Shown here: positions 8,228 through 17,404 of the stretch, one piece after another
How the letters are laid out: each line of letters begins with the position of its first letter
Numbering within the stretch: position 1 is the first letter of the stretch
The notes under the pieces: model-generated
Told to the model about the DNA's origin: nothing
What the model saw: only the letters and a program-made list of their open reading frames with translations
Database searches by the model: none
DNA from: Myxococcales bacterium
GTDB lineage: Bacteria; Myxococcota_A; Polyangia; Polyangiales; Polyangiaceae
Length of the DNA: 49,583 nt
Assembly: GCA_023248735.1 (NCBI GenBank)
Contig: JAHFDY010000005.1
Coordinates: 1-49,583, forward strand
Direction of reading: 5' to 3'
Translations under genes and position numbers: made by a program

Positions 8228-8956
8228 CTAGCGTGGCAACGTCACTTTCTTCCCGGGTTGCACGCCGTGCGCGCGCGCCCAGCCGCCTGCGACTTCGAGT
8301 ACATAGCGCGACGCGCATCCAACCCCACGAGAGGTTTCAGTGAGCGGCGTCGCCCATTCGTAGACCCCAACGATCGTGCCGTCTTCGTCGATGAAAATCA
8401 TGTCGAGTGGAATGCACGTGTTGCGCATCCAGAAATCGTGTTCGCCGCGTTCGCGCAAGTCGAAGAGCATCCCTGATTTGTCGCCAAGCTGCGTGCGATA
8501 CATCAGCCCGCGCTCGGTCTCATCGGGAGTGCGCGCGAACTCCGCGCTCACGATGGCGTCGACGCCTTCGATGCGCACAGGCACCACGATGAGAGGCATC
8601 GCGCCCTGCGGCGCTTGCGGACACTTCGAAGGTTGAACTCGCTCCACGGACGTCGGCGAAACGGTTGGGAGCGGCTTAATGCAGCGCGAGCCATTTGCAA
8701 CTTCGCGAGGAACAGCGCGACTCGTCTGCAGTGGAGCAGGCTCACTGGGTGTCTGCCTACACCCGCTCGCGTAAGCGACGCATGCGCAGACAAAGAAAAC
8801 AGCCGCGCAGGGGCCTAGGGGGGGGCGGGCGGCCTCACTGCGCGGCAACGTTGCGCCACAGTGCAGATCTCGAGCCAACTGCTCCGAGTCGTGTTTCGCA
8901 GCAAATAGCAGGGTTTGCCGATCCGGCAGCATTGCATCGATGAAAGGCAGTCGCAT
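8228..8956 (-). CDS. DUF192 family lipoprotein
   Basis: 242 residues as called from ATG 8956. DUF192 covers about 130-240 and contains ERGLMYRTQLGDKSGMLFDL, FWMRNTCIPLDMIFIDEDG and RYVLEVAGGWARAHGV, the family's core blocks. A hydrophobic segment followed by SGC (AVFFVCACVAYASGC, about residues 52-66) is a lipoprotein signal, but it starts some 45 residues in. The true start may therefore be an internal non-ATG codon nearer the signal, and the first 45 residues may not be translated. The ATG used lies 4 bp past the HMG-CoA lyase stop, which suggests cotranscription. DUF192 proteins are small, often secreted, and of unknown function. Confidence 0.8.
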   Translation of the reverse strand: MRLPFIDAMLPDRQTLLFAAKHDSEQLARDLHCGATLPRSEAARPPLGPCAAVFFVCACVAYASGCRQTPSEPAPLQTSRAVPREVANGSRCIKPLPTVSPTSVERVQPSKCPQAPQGAMPLIVVPVRIEGVDAIVSAEFARTPDETERGLMYRTQLGDKSGMLFDLRERGEHDFWMRNTCIPLDMIFIDEDGTIVGVYEWATPLTETSRGVGCASRYVLEVAGGWARAHGVQPGKKVTLPR

Positions 8957-8960
8957 CGTT

Positions 8961-9902
8961 CTATTTCAATTTTGAAAGCTCTACGTCGCCGCCACCATTG
9001 CCAAGTCGCTTCGGGAACCAACCCGCTTGATGAACTTTGCCTGGCAGCGAGCGTCCAGCGACCTCTTCGGCGACACGTGCTGCCACCAGAAGGCGGTCTG
9101 GATCGACACCTGTTGCCAATCCCATGCCGAAAAGCATGTAGACGAGATCCTCAGTGGCGACGTTACCGGCCGCGCCGGGCGCATAGGGGCATCCACCCAT
9201 GCCGCCGATCGCCGAATCGAAATCGCGAATGCCGCACTCGAGCCCCACAAGAATATTCGCGAGCGCTGTGCCACGGGTGTCGTGCATATGCAACGCGAGT
9301 TGATCGGCCCGAAACTCAGCGAGATATGCAGCGAGAATCTCGCGCGTTTGACCGGGCGTCCCGGCGCCAATCGTATCGCCGAGCGAAACTTGGTAGCAAC
9401 CGAGTGCGAGCAGCTCGCGCGTGACGGCGAGCGATTGCGCGATCGGAATTGCACCTTCGTAGGTACATCCCCACACGGTTGAAACGTAACCACGAATGCG
9501 ACGATTGGCCTGTCGTGCACCCGCGATCACGTCCTTGATCGCGTCGAGGCTCTCCCGAATCGTCTTGTTGAGGTTCTTCTTGTTGTGCGTTTCGCTCGCA
9601 CTGATGAAAACGGCGATCTCTGGCAACGTCGTCTCGAGCGCGCGCTCAAGTCCCCGCATGTTCGGGCAAAGCGCACTAAATGTTACATTTTCCGCCTTCG
9701 GCAACGCTCCGCAAAACGCGTCAGCATCCGCGAGCTGCGGAATCCACTTTGGTGACACAAAGCTCGTCGCCTCGATCCGTCGCAACCCTGACGCAACAAG
9801 CGCCTGGGCAAGGCGCACTTTGTCAACCAGCGGAACGATTGCCTTTTCGTTCTGCAGGCCGTCGCGGAGGCCAACCTCGTATACGGATACGTCTGTGCTC
9901 AC
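8961..9902 (-). CDS. mvaB: Hydroxymethylglutaryl-CoA lyase
   Basis: 313 residues from a GTG start. It cleaves 3-hydroxy-3-methylglutaryl-CoA to acetoacetate and acetyl-CoA, the last step of leucine breakdown. The HMGL-like TIM barrel is complete: GLRDGLQNE at the N-terminus (active-site Arg/Asp), ATSFVSPKWIPQ, SASETHNKKN, ISLGDTIG-type block SLGDTIGAGTPGQ, LHMHDTRG (metal-binding His pair) and the hallmark C-terminal GGMGGCPYAPGAAGNV with the active-site Cys, followed by ATEDLVYML. Length fits bacterial HMG-CoA lyases. No other leucine-degradation gene is adjacent; the DUF192 gene follows by 4 bp and purF lies 61 bp upstream on the same strand. Confidence 0.95.
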   Translation of the reverse strand: MSTDVSVYEVGLRDGLQNEKAIVPLVDKVRLAQALVASGLRRIEATSFVSPKWIPQLADADAFCGALPKAENVTFSALCPNMRGLERALETTLPEIAVFISASETHNKKNLNKTIRESLDAIKDVIAGARQANRRIRGYVSTVWGCTYEGAIPIAQSLAVTRELLALGCYQVSLGDTIGAGTPGQTREILAAYLAEFRADQLALHMHDTRGTALANILVGLECGIRDFDSAIGGMGGCPYAPGAAGNVATEDLVYMLFGMGLATGVDPDRLLVAARVAEEVAGRSLPGKVHQAGWFPKRLGNGGGDVELSKLK

Positions 9903-9963
9903 CCGGTGAGCTTATTGACGGTGGGCGTCATCGGAAAGCACCACGTTGACAAAAACCGCCGAC

Positions 9964-11448
9964 CTAAACCCCGACGAGGCGAAGTTGCCGCCTTGCCGGG
10001 ACAACGCCCTCAGAAAGCGGGATTGCATAGCGCCCCGAGAAGCATGCGTGGCAGACACCTATGCCCTCCGAGTTGCCGGCAGCCGCGTTGAGCATGCCCT
10101 CAAACGACAGGTATCCGAGCGAATCTGCTGTCACGTAACGCGCAATTTCTTCAATGGAGTGATTCGACGCAATGAGCTCACTCCGCGTTGGTGTGTCGAT
10201 GCCGTAATAACACGGCCACTGTGTCGGCGGGCTTGAGATACGAAGATGAACCTCGCGCGCGCCTGCGTCGCGAAGCATCTTGACGATCTTGCGCGACGTA
10301 GTGCCTCGGACAATCGAATCGTCGATCACCACCACCCGTTTGCCCGCAAGCGCAGGGCGTACGGGATTCAACTTGAGGCGCACACCGAAGTGACGAATCG
10401 ATTGCTGCGGCTCGATGAACGTACGACCCACATAGTGCGATCGAATGAGGCCGAGCTCGAACGGAATTTGGAGCTGTGCCGAATATCCAATCGCCGAGGG
10501 TACGCCCGAGTCCGGCACGGCGATCACCACGTCAGCTTCGACAGGCTGCTCAATCGCCAGCTGCTTGCCGAGCGCTTTGCGCACCTCATACACGGGACGC
10601 CCGCCAATCTGCGAGTCAGGACGTGCAAAATACACATATTCGAAAACGCAGAAGTGAGGCACTTCTGGCGCGAGTGGTCGCAGCGATCGCAACCCCGACC
10701 GATCGATGACAAGCATCTCGCCAGGTTCAACGTCGCGCACGTATTCGGCACCCATCAGGTCGAAGGCGACGGGCTCGCTAGCGAGTACATGGGCGTCCTT
10801 GCTGCCGGGCAAAATGCCGAGGCACAGAGGCCGAATCCCCATCGGATCACGCACCGCAACGATCGTGTCTTCCGTCAAGAAGAGCAGCGAGTAGGCCCCT
10901 TGCACCTGCTTAAGTGCATCGGTAATGCGCGCGACAAGCGTCGTCTCTCGGCTTGCCGCAACGAGATGCACGAGCACTTCGGTGTCGGAATCGCTTTGAA
11001 AGATCGACCCGTTGCGCTCAAGTGAAATCCGAATCGCCTCCGCGTTCGTGAAGTTGCCGTTGTGGCAGACGGCCATCGCGCCAAGCTCGTAGTTCACCGC
11101 AAGAGGCTGCGCGTTCTTGATGTGTGACGCACCCGCCGTCGAATAGCGCACGTGCCCAATCGCGATGTGACCTGGCAAGCGAGAGAGTGATTGTGCATCG
11201 AAGCAGTCATGCACGAGACCCATCGATCGATGGGCGTAGAGCTGTGCGCCATCGCTCGTCACGATGCCCGCCGACTCTTGGCCGCGGTGCTGCAGAGCGT
11301 GGAGCCCGAGGTACGCCATGTTGGCGGATTCGGTGTGCCCGTAAACGCCGAAGACACCGCACTGATCGTGGAAGTGATCGTCGTCTGGTTCGTCTCGTTC
11401 CGCCGGCCGAACCTTCACGCTCATTGGGTCGAGAATCTGGAGCGCCAT
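9964..11448 (-). CDS. purF: Amidophosphoribosyltransferase
   Basis: 494 residues; catalyses the first committed step of de novo purine synthesis, making phosphoribosylamine from PRPP and glutamine. A propeptide of about 29 residues precedes Cys30 ([12 protein letters not shown]), the N-terminal nucleophile of the glutaminase domain, followed by [16 protein letters not shown]. The phosphoribosyltransferase domain has the PRPP loop [18 protein letters not shown]. Cysteines in [22 protein letters not shown] and CHACFSGRY match the positions that hold a [4Fe-4S] cluster in the Bacillus-type enzyme, so this is predicted to be the oxygen-sensitive, propeptide-processed type. A second in-frame ATG (residue 9) is possible. 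No other pur gene is nearby. Confidence 0.95.
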   Translation of the reverse strand: MALQILDPMSVKVRPAERDEPDDDHFHDQCGVFGVYGHTESANMAYLGLHALQHRGQESAGIVTSDGAQLYAHRSMGLVHDCFDAQSLSRLPGHIAIGHVRYSTAGASHIKNAQPLAVNYELGAMAVCHNGNFTNAEAIRISLERNGSIFQSDSDTEVLVHLVAASRETTLVARITDALKQVQGAYSLLFLTEDTIVAVRDPMGIRPLCLGILPGSKDAHVLASEPVAFDLMGAEYVRDVEPGEMLVIDRSGLRSLRPLAPEVPHFCVFEYVYFARPDSQIGGRPVYEVRKALGKQLAIEQPVEADVVIAVPDSGVPSAIGYSAQLQIPFELGLIRSHYVGRTFIEPQQSIRHFGVRLKLNPVRPALAGKRVVVIDDSIVRGTTSRKIVKMLRDAGAREVHLRISSPPTQWPCYYGIDTPTRSELIASNHSIEEIARYVTADSLGYLSFEGMLNAAAGNSEGIGVCHACFSGRYAIPLSEGVVPARRQLRLVGV

Positions 11449-11541
11449 GGCGCAACGCTAGCGATCGTCCGGGGCCGTGACCAGCACCATTGCACCCCTG
11501 CCGTCATCCGCCGTCATCTGGCGTCATCCGCCGGAGTTCCT

Positions 11542-12219
11542 CTATTTCTTCGCGTAGGTTGCTGTTACGGCAAGCTTGTACTGCGCGTGTTGGTGATCGA
11601 CGTCGGTTAGCGGCGCATCGCCGAGTAGCTTCTTCACAGACTTTGCGCACTTGACGGCGGTTCTCTGCTTCACCGAACGGTGACTGCTCGGCACGAGGAC
11701 GCGGACGCGCTTCTTCGAGAAGCTCACGTCGGCGACATATTCGATGCTGCCCGTCGCGTCGTCAGGCAAGCAATCGGATGACTCACGAACCGCTCTTGTA
11801 AGCGCTTCTTCGAGCGGCTTGAGGTGGTCGCACTCCTCGGGCGCGGTTTTTTTCGAACCCTTGTCGTGACAGGAAACGAGGCGCACCTCGGACAGGCTGG
11901 GGCCACCCGCGGGAACGACAACAGCTTTTTGAGGTATAGCGCCCGCGGGAGGGGCCGCACCCGCCGGACCGGTCAACACGTTTGGCGAAGCCGCGAGCGA
12001 GGTCGATGCGTTCACTTCCGGCGTCGTCGGGGTCGTTGGACGCCGCCACAAATAGAGCGTTCCGCCCACAAGGAGGAGCCCCGCGGCCGCAGCTCCAAAA
12101 AGATGCACCCGCATCGTCTTTTCGCCAGGCGGACTCGGGTTGTGCGTCACCGCAGTTGGACGCGGTGGCTCTGAGGGCGGAAGGGTATCTCGCGGCTCTT
12201 GCATCGGTTTTCCGACCAT
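11542..12219 (-). CDS. Membrane-anchored protein of unknown function
   Basis: 225 residues with a Pro-rich cytoplasmic N-terminus (about 1-33), one transmembrane helix at about 39-57 (HLFGAAAAGLLLVGGTLYLW), an Ala/Pro/Thr linker, and a C-terminal domain of about 120 residues. That domain has paired Cys in CHDKGSKKTAPEECDHLK, a later SDCLPDD and VKCAKSVKKLL, so disulfides outside the membrane are possible. ATG 12114 (MRVHLF) and ATG 12204 (MQEPRD) are alternative starts. The gene precedes purF by 93 bp on the same strand. I do not recognise the domain; the shape (TM anchor, linker, small soluble domain) resembles many myxobacterial envelope proteins. Confidence 0.7.
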   Translation of the reverse strand: MVGKPMQEPRDTLPPSEPPRPTAVTHNPSPPGEKTMRVHLFGAAAAGLLLVGGTLYLWRRPTTPTTPEVNASTSLAASPNVLTGPAGAAPPAGAIPQKAVVVPAGGPSLSEVRLVSCHDKGSKKTAPEECDHLKPLEEALTRAVRESSDCLPDDATGSIEYVADVSFSKKRVRVLVPSSHRSVKQRTAVKCAKSVKKLLGDAPLTDVDHQHAQYKLAVTATYAKK

Positions 12220-12350
12220 ACACCAAACGCCTCAGTGTGCCATGTCCCCTGAACGGATGAGCTTGTCCGCCCCCAAACTTACCTATCCACGCTCTAGTAT
12301 GCGAAACCGGCACGCCGAACGTTCCTACGTTTTGTTACTGTCCGCCGCCC

Positions 12351-13991
12351 ATGGTTCCCCCGATCGCGATCGAGGCCCTTCTCGCGAAGACTGACGACCC
12401 TCGCTTTAAGACACGCCGCGCCCAGAATTGGGTCTTCCTTGGCCTCATGTACGCCATGTTCTACATGGGCCGGTACAACTTCGCGGCGGTTAATCCCGTC
12501 CTCACCGGCAAGTTTGGTTGGTCCAACTCGGACGTTGGCGCAATCATCTCTGCGGGCAAGATCACTTACGGCGTTTCCGTTTTCTTGAACGGTCCGCTTG
12601 CCGACAAAATCGGCGGCAAGAAGGCCATCCTGATTGGCGCGATAGGCTCGGCCGCTTTCAATCTTGTCTTCGGGTTCGGCTACCTGTTTCTCGGTCACGA
12701 CGCAGTGATCGCGGCCGGCAAGGTTGTCACGCCCGCCACGTTCAACGCCGGGATGACCCATACCAACGTGATCGCGTTCTTTGCCATCGCTTGGGCGATG
12801 AACCACTACTTCCAATCCTTCGGTGCGCTCTCGATCGTGAAGATCAACGCCGCCTGGTTCAAAGTTGAAGAGCGCGGGTCGTTCGCCGGAATCTTCGGCA
12901 TCATGATCCAATCGGGTAGAACGCTTGCCTTCGCCGTCGGGCCACTCATTGCGGGCGCGCTCCCCTGGCAATGGGTCTTCTGGGTGCCGGCTGCGTCGCT
13001 CGGTGTGCTGTTCCTCCTCAACTCAAAGTTGGTTGAAAACACACCGGCCGACGCTGGGCTTGGCGAGCTCGATACGGGTGACGAAACCGCCGAGGAAAAA
13101 GCCAGCGCAGGCGGTCTCGCATTCGTGCTGAAGAAGGTTTTCGCGTCAAAGACCATGTGGATCATCGCAGCTTCGTCGATGATGATTGGCTTCGTTCGCA
13201 ACGGCGTTGACGACTGGTTCCCCAAGTACTTTGCGAACGTCCATAAAGCGTCGGCCATGCAAAAGGCGGCGATGATCCCGTACAATTTAGGGGCGCTTGC
13301 AACCTCGGTGCTTATCATCCTGGGCATTTTGAAACTCAAGGGTCGCATCGACCAACGCAAGGACTGGACGTCCGCGAGGCGCTTCACGGCGGCCTTCTCA
13401 GTCGTTGGTGTTGTCTTCTTGATCGCCGGAATCGTCATGGCAGCGCTCCTTCGTCGCATCGAAAATAACGAAGCGATTCAAGCAGCCGAGCTAGGTCACA
13501 AATTCGCTTCTCAGATTCCGAGCGTCTGTTTCGTGTTCGCGTCGGTCGGCATGCCCATCGCCGCGGTCTTCGGCGGACTCGTCTCTGGAAACTTGTCTGA
13601 AGTCGTGTTTGACCACCGACGCGCCCCGGTCATCTTCCTCGCCTTCACTGGCATGGCGGTGACGGCGATCGTGTTTTCGGTTGTTGCTGGTGGGCCCTTT
13701 TTCGCGGCTTGGATGATGATCTTGATCTCGTTCTTCATTCAGTCAGCGCACTCACTTGTGGGTGGCGCCGCGTCGATGGACTTCGGTGGCCGCAAAGCGG
13801 TTGCGACTGCGGCTGGCCTCTTTGATGGCGCGCAGTATGTAGCGGGCGCGATCGTCGCGCTGATGTTAGGTAACATACTTGACAAGTTTGGCTGGAGCGC
13901 ATGGGGCTACACGCTTGTGCCGTTCGCGATTTTGGGCGCGATGCTGATCGGCACCCTGTGGAACGCGAAGCCTGGCCGCACGGGACATTGA
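12351..13991 (+). CDS. MFS transporter, organophosphate:phosphate antiporter (OPA/GlpT-like) family
   Basis: 546 residues with about twelve transmembrane segments. The OPA-type signature is visible: MGRYNFA with Arg41 on TM1 (the GlpT Arg45 position), ISAGKITYGVSVFLNGPLAD after it, and FVRNGVDDWFPKYF with Arg283 on TM7 (the GlpT Arg269 position). Both substrate-phosphate-binding arginines are therefore retained. A charged linker (about 232-255) joins the two halves, and a non-conserved block around 440-460 lies between later helices. The family exchanges glycerol-3-phosphate or hexose phosphates for inorganic phosphate across the inner membrane; which ester is moved here is unknown. It lies divergent from the 12219 gene. 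A decayed copy of its last 41 codons lies at 27553-27675. Confidence 0.88.
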   Translation: MVPPIAIEALLAKTDDPRFKTRRAQNWVFLGLMYAMFYMGRYNFAAVNPVLTGKFGWSNSDVGAIISAGKITYGVSVFLNGPLADKIGGKKAILIGAIGSAAFNLVFGFGYLFLGHDAVIAAGKVVTPATFNAGMTHTNVIAFFAIAWAMNHYFQSFGALSIVKINAAWFKVEERGSFAGIFGIMIQSGRTLAFAVGPLIAGALPWQWVFWVPAASLGVLFLLNSKLVENTPADAGLGELDTGDETAEEKASAGGLAFVLKKVFASKTMWIIAASSMMIGFVRNGVDDWFPKYFANVHKASAMQKAAMIPYNLGALATSVLIILGILKLKGRIDQRKDWTSARRFTAAFSVVGVVFLIAGIVMAALLRRIENNEAIQAAELGHKFASQIPSVCFVFASVGMPIAAVFGGLVSGNLSEVVFDHRRAPVIFLAFTGMAVTAIVFSVVAGGPFFAAWMMILISFFIQSAHSLVGGAASMDFGGRKAVATAAGLFDGAQYVAGAIVALMLGNILDKFGWSAWGYTLVPFAILGAMLIGTLWNAKPGRTGH

Positions 13992-14440
13992 TAAGCTGGC
14001 CGAACCCGCCGGCGGCTTGCTTGCGATCGCGTCGAGGCTAAGTTCCCGGTCGACCAGACGGAGTCGCTGCGCACCGTCGCATCGCTGTTGACACCGTAAA
14101 CACTGGGACGAGGTTGTCATCCTTGCGTGCGCGAACGGCAACGCAGAATCGTCGACGTTTGGCGTTCTTAGAGAATCGGTACGGGACTTGCTGATGCATC
14201 GCATACCAAAGCGCATCACGCGCCAAACATGCACCACGAGCTTCACATGCTTTCTTCCTTCTCGTTTTTTTCACCAAGCGAGGCGCCGACTATTGGCTAG
14301 CGCCTCGGCTTGCTCGCTGGCGCAAAGACGATGGGATGGTGCTAAAAACTCACAGAACCTCACAAATATTGAGGTCCCATGTGGATGAAACCGTCATGAG
14401 CGTGCGCAAGGCGGCGCCCAGGGCTATATGGGGCTTCTCG
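13992..14440. other. Intergenic gap of about 450 bp with two hairpins
   Basis: No open frame here looks like a real protein on either strand. One stem-loop has perfect 8-bp arms, CGAGGCGC (14279-14286) and GCGCCTCG (14300-14307), extended by CAAG/CTTG across a one-base bulge, with a 13-nt loop. A run of seven T precedes it on the plus strand, the wrong side for an intrinsic terminator of the upstream gene. A second, ACCTCA/TGAGGT at 14357-14375, lies in an AT-rich patch just before the SUMF1-like gene and falls in its likely leader. Confidence 0.4.
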
Positions 14441-15514
14441 ATGTCTTTCCGCTCCCCCTTGCTCAACGGCGTTCGTGCCGTGCGTGTCCGGCACGCAGTC
14501 ACGGCGTCCGTCGCACTGGTTCTCTTCGCGTGCGACCTCGGCAGCCTCGAGAAGACCGACAGCGGCGCATCGAGCGGGTCCGACGGGGGCTCGGATGGCT
14601 CGGTCTCGGACGCCGCAAACACCAACCCGGCCGTGTGGCCCAAGGTCGCAACGTCGTGTTCTTCTGCGCTCGACTGCGAAGGGACGTCGTGTTGCGAGAG
14701 TCTCCTCGTGCCCGGCGGCACGTTCATGATGGGCAGGTCGATCGACGGTACCGACGCGTGCCCTCCATCGATAACTTGCAACGCGAACGAACTACCCGAG
14801 CACAGCGCAACCGTGGGCGACTTTTATCTCGATACGTTCGAGGTCACGGTCGGACGATTTCGGAAGTTCGTCGCGAACTACCAAAAGCCGAAAGTAGGCG
14901 ACGGCGCACACCCAAAGATCCAACGAACGGGCTGGCGCACGGCCTGGAACGACTCGTTGCCTCTCACAGCCGCGCAACTCTCCCCAATCGTTGGCTGCTT
15001 GAAAGGCGATCGCACCTGGACGGCTGAACCCGGCGTCAACGAGAATCTCCCGATCACCTGCGTGGACTGGGCTACGCTTTTCGCGTTTTGCGCTTGGGAC
15101 GGCGGCCGGCTCCCTACCGAAGCCGAGTGGGAGTACGCCGCTGCGGGTGGATCAGAAAACCGCCTCTACCCTTGGGGCGCGCACGAACCCACATCCACGC
15201 TCGCGCTCACCAATTTCGACAAAGACGTAAACCTGATGTCATCGGTCGGTTCGCGCCCACTCGGCAGGGGCAGGTGGCTACAGCAAGACCTCGACGGGAG
15301 CGTCGAAGAATGGGTGCTCGATGGGTGGGCCAACTACTCTGGCGAGGCATGCGACAATTGCGCAGCTCCCGTCGATGACAGCAACTACGCGGTAGCAAGG
15401 CGGGGCGGATATTATTACTCCGTCGCGCTGCGAAGCGCGTGGCGCGGCTCCGATTGGGATATCCGAAATACCTCCGCGATCGGCATGGGCGGCCGCTGCG
15501 CGCGTGATCGTTAG
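14441..15514 (+). CDS. SUMF1/formylglycine-generating-enzyme-like lipoprotein
   Basis: 357 residues from ATG 14441, chosen because the signal segment (VRHAVTASVALVLFAC) follows closely with FAC as lipobox; ATG 14396 in frame is possible. A Ser/Asp/Gly linker leads into a SUMF1-type domain: VPGGTFMMGRS, HSATVGDFYLDTFEVTVGRF, ITCVDWATLFAFCAWDGGRL, PTEAEWEYAAAGG, LYPWG, EEWVLDG, ARRGGYYYS and the terminal GGRCARD. True formylglycine-generating enzymes carry a copper-binding Cys pair in the RGGS..CH...C.R region. Here that stretch reads RGGYYYSVALRSAWRG with no Cys, so FGly formation is unlikely and a binding or other EgtB/PvdO-like role is more plausible. Predicted to be surface- or periplasm-anchored. 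Confidence 0.85.
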   Translation: MSFRSPLLNGVRAVRVRHAVTASVALVLFACDLGSLEKTDSGASSGSDGGSDGSVSDAANTNPAVWPKVATSCSSALDCEGTSCCESLLVPGGTFMMGRSIDGTDACPPSITCNANELPEHSATVGDFYLDTFEVTVGRFRKFVANYQKPKVGDGAHPKIQRTGWRTAWNDSLPLTAAQLSPIVGCLKGDRTWTAEPGVNENLPITCVDWATLFAFCAWDGGRLPTEAEWEYAAAGGSENRLYPWGAHEPTSTLALTNFDKDVNLMSSVGSRPLGRGRWLQQDLDGSVEEWVLDGWANYSGEACDNCAAPVDDSNYAVARRGGYYYSVALRSAWRGSDWDIRNTSAIGMGGRCARDR

Positions 15515-15540
15515 AGCGCTAAGACGTCAAGTTGCGCTCT
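15513..15540 (+). terminator. Candidate intrinsic terminator after the SUMF1-like gene
   Basis: Perfect 7-bp arms AGAGCGC (15513-15519) and GCGCTCT (15534-15540) flank a 14-nt loop, and three more T follow, giving four T in a row. The left arm overlaps the TAG stop. It lies between convergent genes and fits an intrinsic terminator for the plus-strand gene; the T-run is short. Confidence 0.5.
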
Positions 15541-15567
15541 TTTCGAAGCACGGCAACGTCGCCACCG

Positions 15568-17280
15568 TCACGTATCGATCAGCGAAGGCACCGCTACTCC
15601 CGGCTCATACCGCACCAGGTTTGCGGCGAGCTCCATGCCTTCGGGCAATAGTCCCTGAACTTGACCAACGACTTGCTCGACCAAGTTGCGTGCATCTTGC
15701 AAGTTGGGTCCCACCATGGCGATAGCGAAGCGCAAGGGACCGCTGCGCCCAGAAACAACAGGTATCAACGAAAGGATGAGTACGTCTGTCAGTTCAACGA
15801 CGCGCGTGGCGACACGGCGAAGCGCAAGCATCTCGAGAATGGTCGGCCTGTCCGACGCATTGCGATTCGGTCCACGCAATTCGTAACGTGCGATGGTCAG
15901 AGGTGCCTCGACCCATTCTGAGAATCCCGCTTCTTCTTCAAGCGCTCGCAGCAACTCTTCCCGACGCAACAGGCCCGTCAAGCCGTCACGCTTGCCCAAA
16001 TAGCTCTTCGCGCGACGGTGCCCAGCGCTGTCTTGAGCGAATGACACAAGTTTGAGGCGCAGCTCGCCGAATTGCACGTCGATGCCGTGCATCCAGTTGA
16101 CCTGCTTGCGACGTTCGTAGGTGTGGTCGACGTACGTACCGTTCGTCGAGCCGAGATCTTCAACGACCCAAGTCGCGTTTTGCCATTTGAGCTGCGCGTG
16201 ATGACCGCTCACCGTCGCCTCGGGGACCCAGATGTCGTTCTCAGCGCGACGACCGATCGTCATCGTCGGCTTCGAAAGAGGAATAACCTCACCGACAAAT
16301 TCTTGGGCGTTCGTTGCGAATGTTGCGATCAGTGCCTGCTGCCCAGGCACGAACGACTGCGTTGCGCTTCGGCCCGGAGGTGGACCCGGATCGAGTCGCT
16401 CGCGAGGGAGCTGCACCGGATTGGTCGTGAGCGCCATCGGGTTAAAGAACCGCAAGTGACGCGCGGGCAGGCGCTGCGTCGGGTCGTCGGAGAAGCACCG
16501 AAAGACCTGTTTGATCTCGTCGATCGAAAGACCTGCCGGCACGTCGAACATGATCTGCTGACGCATCGTTTTCGCGCGAGGTCGATAGCCAGGCTCGGGC
16601 ACGCGGCAGGTCCACATCTCGAGCAACGTGAGACCGAGCGCGTAGGTATCGTCCTCGGGTGAGGCTCCCCCGGAACGTAACCGCTCAGGTGACATATAAT
16701 TGGGAGTGCCGCCATCGGGAGGCGCGCCAGGACGACGCGCACTCAAGCGCGCTCTCTCCTTTGCGAACCCAAAGTCGAGAACCACGGCCTTGCCGAATGT
16801 GCCATCGGTGTTGGTGGTCACCATGACATTGCCAGGCTTGAGATCACCGTGCACGAGGCCCTGCGCGTGAATGGCTGCAACGCCCCAGGCGGTCTCCTGT
16901 GCAAGCCTTCGGAATTCGTCGGAGGTGTACCCGCCTTGAGCCTTCTTTCGGCGGATGTGTGTATGGAGAGTTTGGCCCGTGATGTACTCCATCACGAGCA
17001 TCGGGCCATAGGGTGACGGCGCGAGATCGTGAACGCGGCAAACGTGCGGGTGACTGACCGACCGAGCGAGGAGAAGCTCTTGACGTAGCGCTTCGTCGTC
17101 ACCGGGCATACGTGACTCTTCGCGAACAATCTTCAGTGCGACCGACTGTTGGGTCGTGCGATCGTATGCGAGGAACACCTCGCCCATGCCGCCTTTGCCC
17201 AAGCTCTGACGTACCTCGTAACGGTCGTTGAGGACCGCCCCGGGACCAAGAGGAGCTAGCGCGCGAGAGGGTTCGGTCAT
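15568..17280 (-). CDS. Ser/Thr protein kinase with FHA and degenerate GGDEF domains
   Basis: 570 residues, no transmembrane segment. Hanks kinase about 20-275: G-loop GKGGMGEV (29-36), Lys50 in VALKIV, catalytic loop HGDLKPGN (144-151) with Gly where RD kinases have Arg, DFG at 169-171 and MSPE before 201. FHA about 335-412: IGRRAEND (342-349), SGHH (358-361) and STNGTYVD (378-385), all binding residues kept. The C-terminal third begins RDGLTGLLRR (431-440), matching the 'RDxLTGLxNR' start of GGDEF domains. At the signature position it reads GRSGPLRFAIAMVG, so the GGDEF loop is GPLRF and cyclic-di-GMP synthesis is not expected. It looks like a phospho-signal reader-writer with a possible nucleotide-binding or scaffold tail. 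Cytoplasmic. Confidence 0.88.
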   Translation of the reverse strand: MTEPSRALAPLGPGAVLNDRYEVRQSLGKGGMGEVFLAYDRTTQQSVALKIVREESRMPGDDEALRQELLLARSVSHPHVCRVHDLAPSPYGPMLVMEYITGQTLHTHIRRKKAQGGYTSDEFRRLAQETAWGVAAIHAQGLVHGDLKPGNVMVTTNTDGTFGKAVVLDFGFAKERARLSARRPGAPPDGGTPNYMSPERLRSGGASPEDDTYALGLTLLEMWTCRVPEPGYRPRAKTMRQQIMFDVPAGLSIDEIKQVFRCFSDDPTQRLPARHLRFFNPMALTTNPVQLPRERLDPGPPPGRSATQSFVPGQQALIATFATNAQEFVGEVIPLSKPTMTIGRRAENDIWVPEATVSGHHAQLKWQNATWVVEDLGSTNGTYVDHTYERRKQVNWMHGIDVQFGELRLKLVSFAQDSAGHRRAKSYLGKRDGLTGLLRREELLRALEEEAGFSEWVEAPLTIARYELRGPNRNASDRPTILEMLALRRVATRVVELTDVLILSLIPVVSGRSGPLRFAIAMVGPNLQDARNLVEQVVGQVQGLLPEGMELAANLVRYEPGVAVPSLIDT

Positions 17281-17404
17281 TTGCTAGTGCTTCCGCATCG
17301 TTGCGGCTGCGAACGTGCGTTAGACGCGCCCGCGGCAAAAATGGTCTCACAATGCCGTTGGTTCGTCTAGGGACAGTCGCCGATTGCGGAGACCGGTGCG
17401 TAGT

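Noticed and set aside
10246-11025. 259-codon plus-strand frame inside purF
   Set aside because: It lies antisense to the conserved PurF catalytic core, so it is a shadow.
12294-12971. 225-codon minus-strand frame across the start of the transporter gene
   Set aside because: It is antisense to the clear OPA transporter and has no domain-like pattern.
13992-14440. Possible small protein in the gap after the transporter
   Set aside because: All frames are low in conserved pattern, with no Shine-Dalgarno or family motif.
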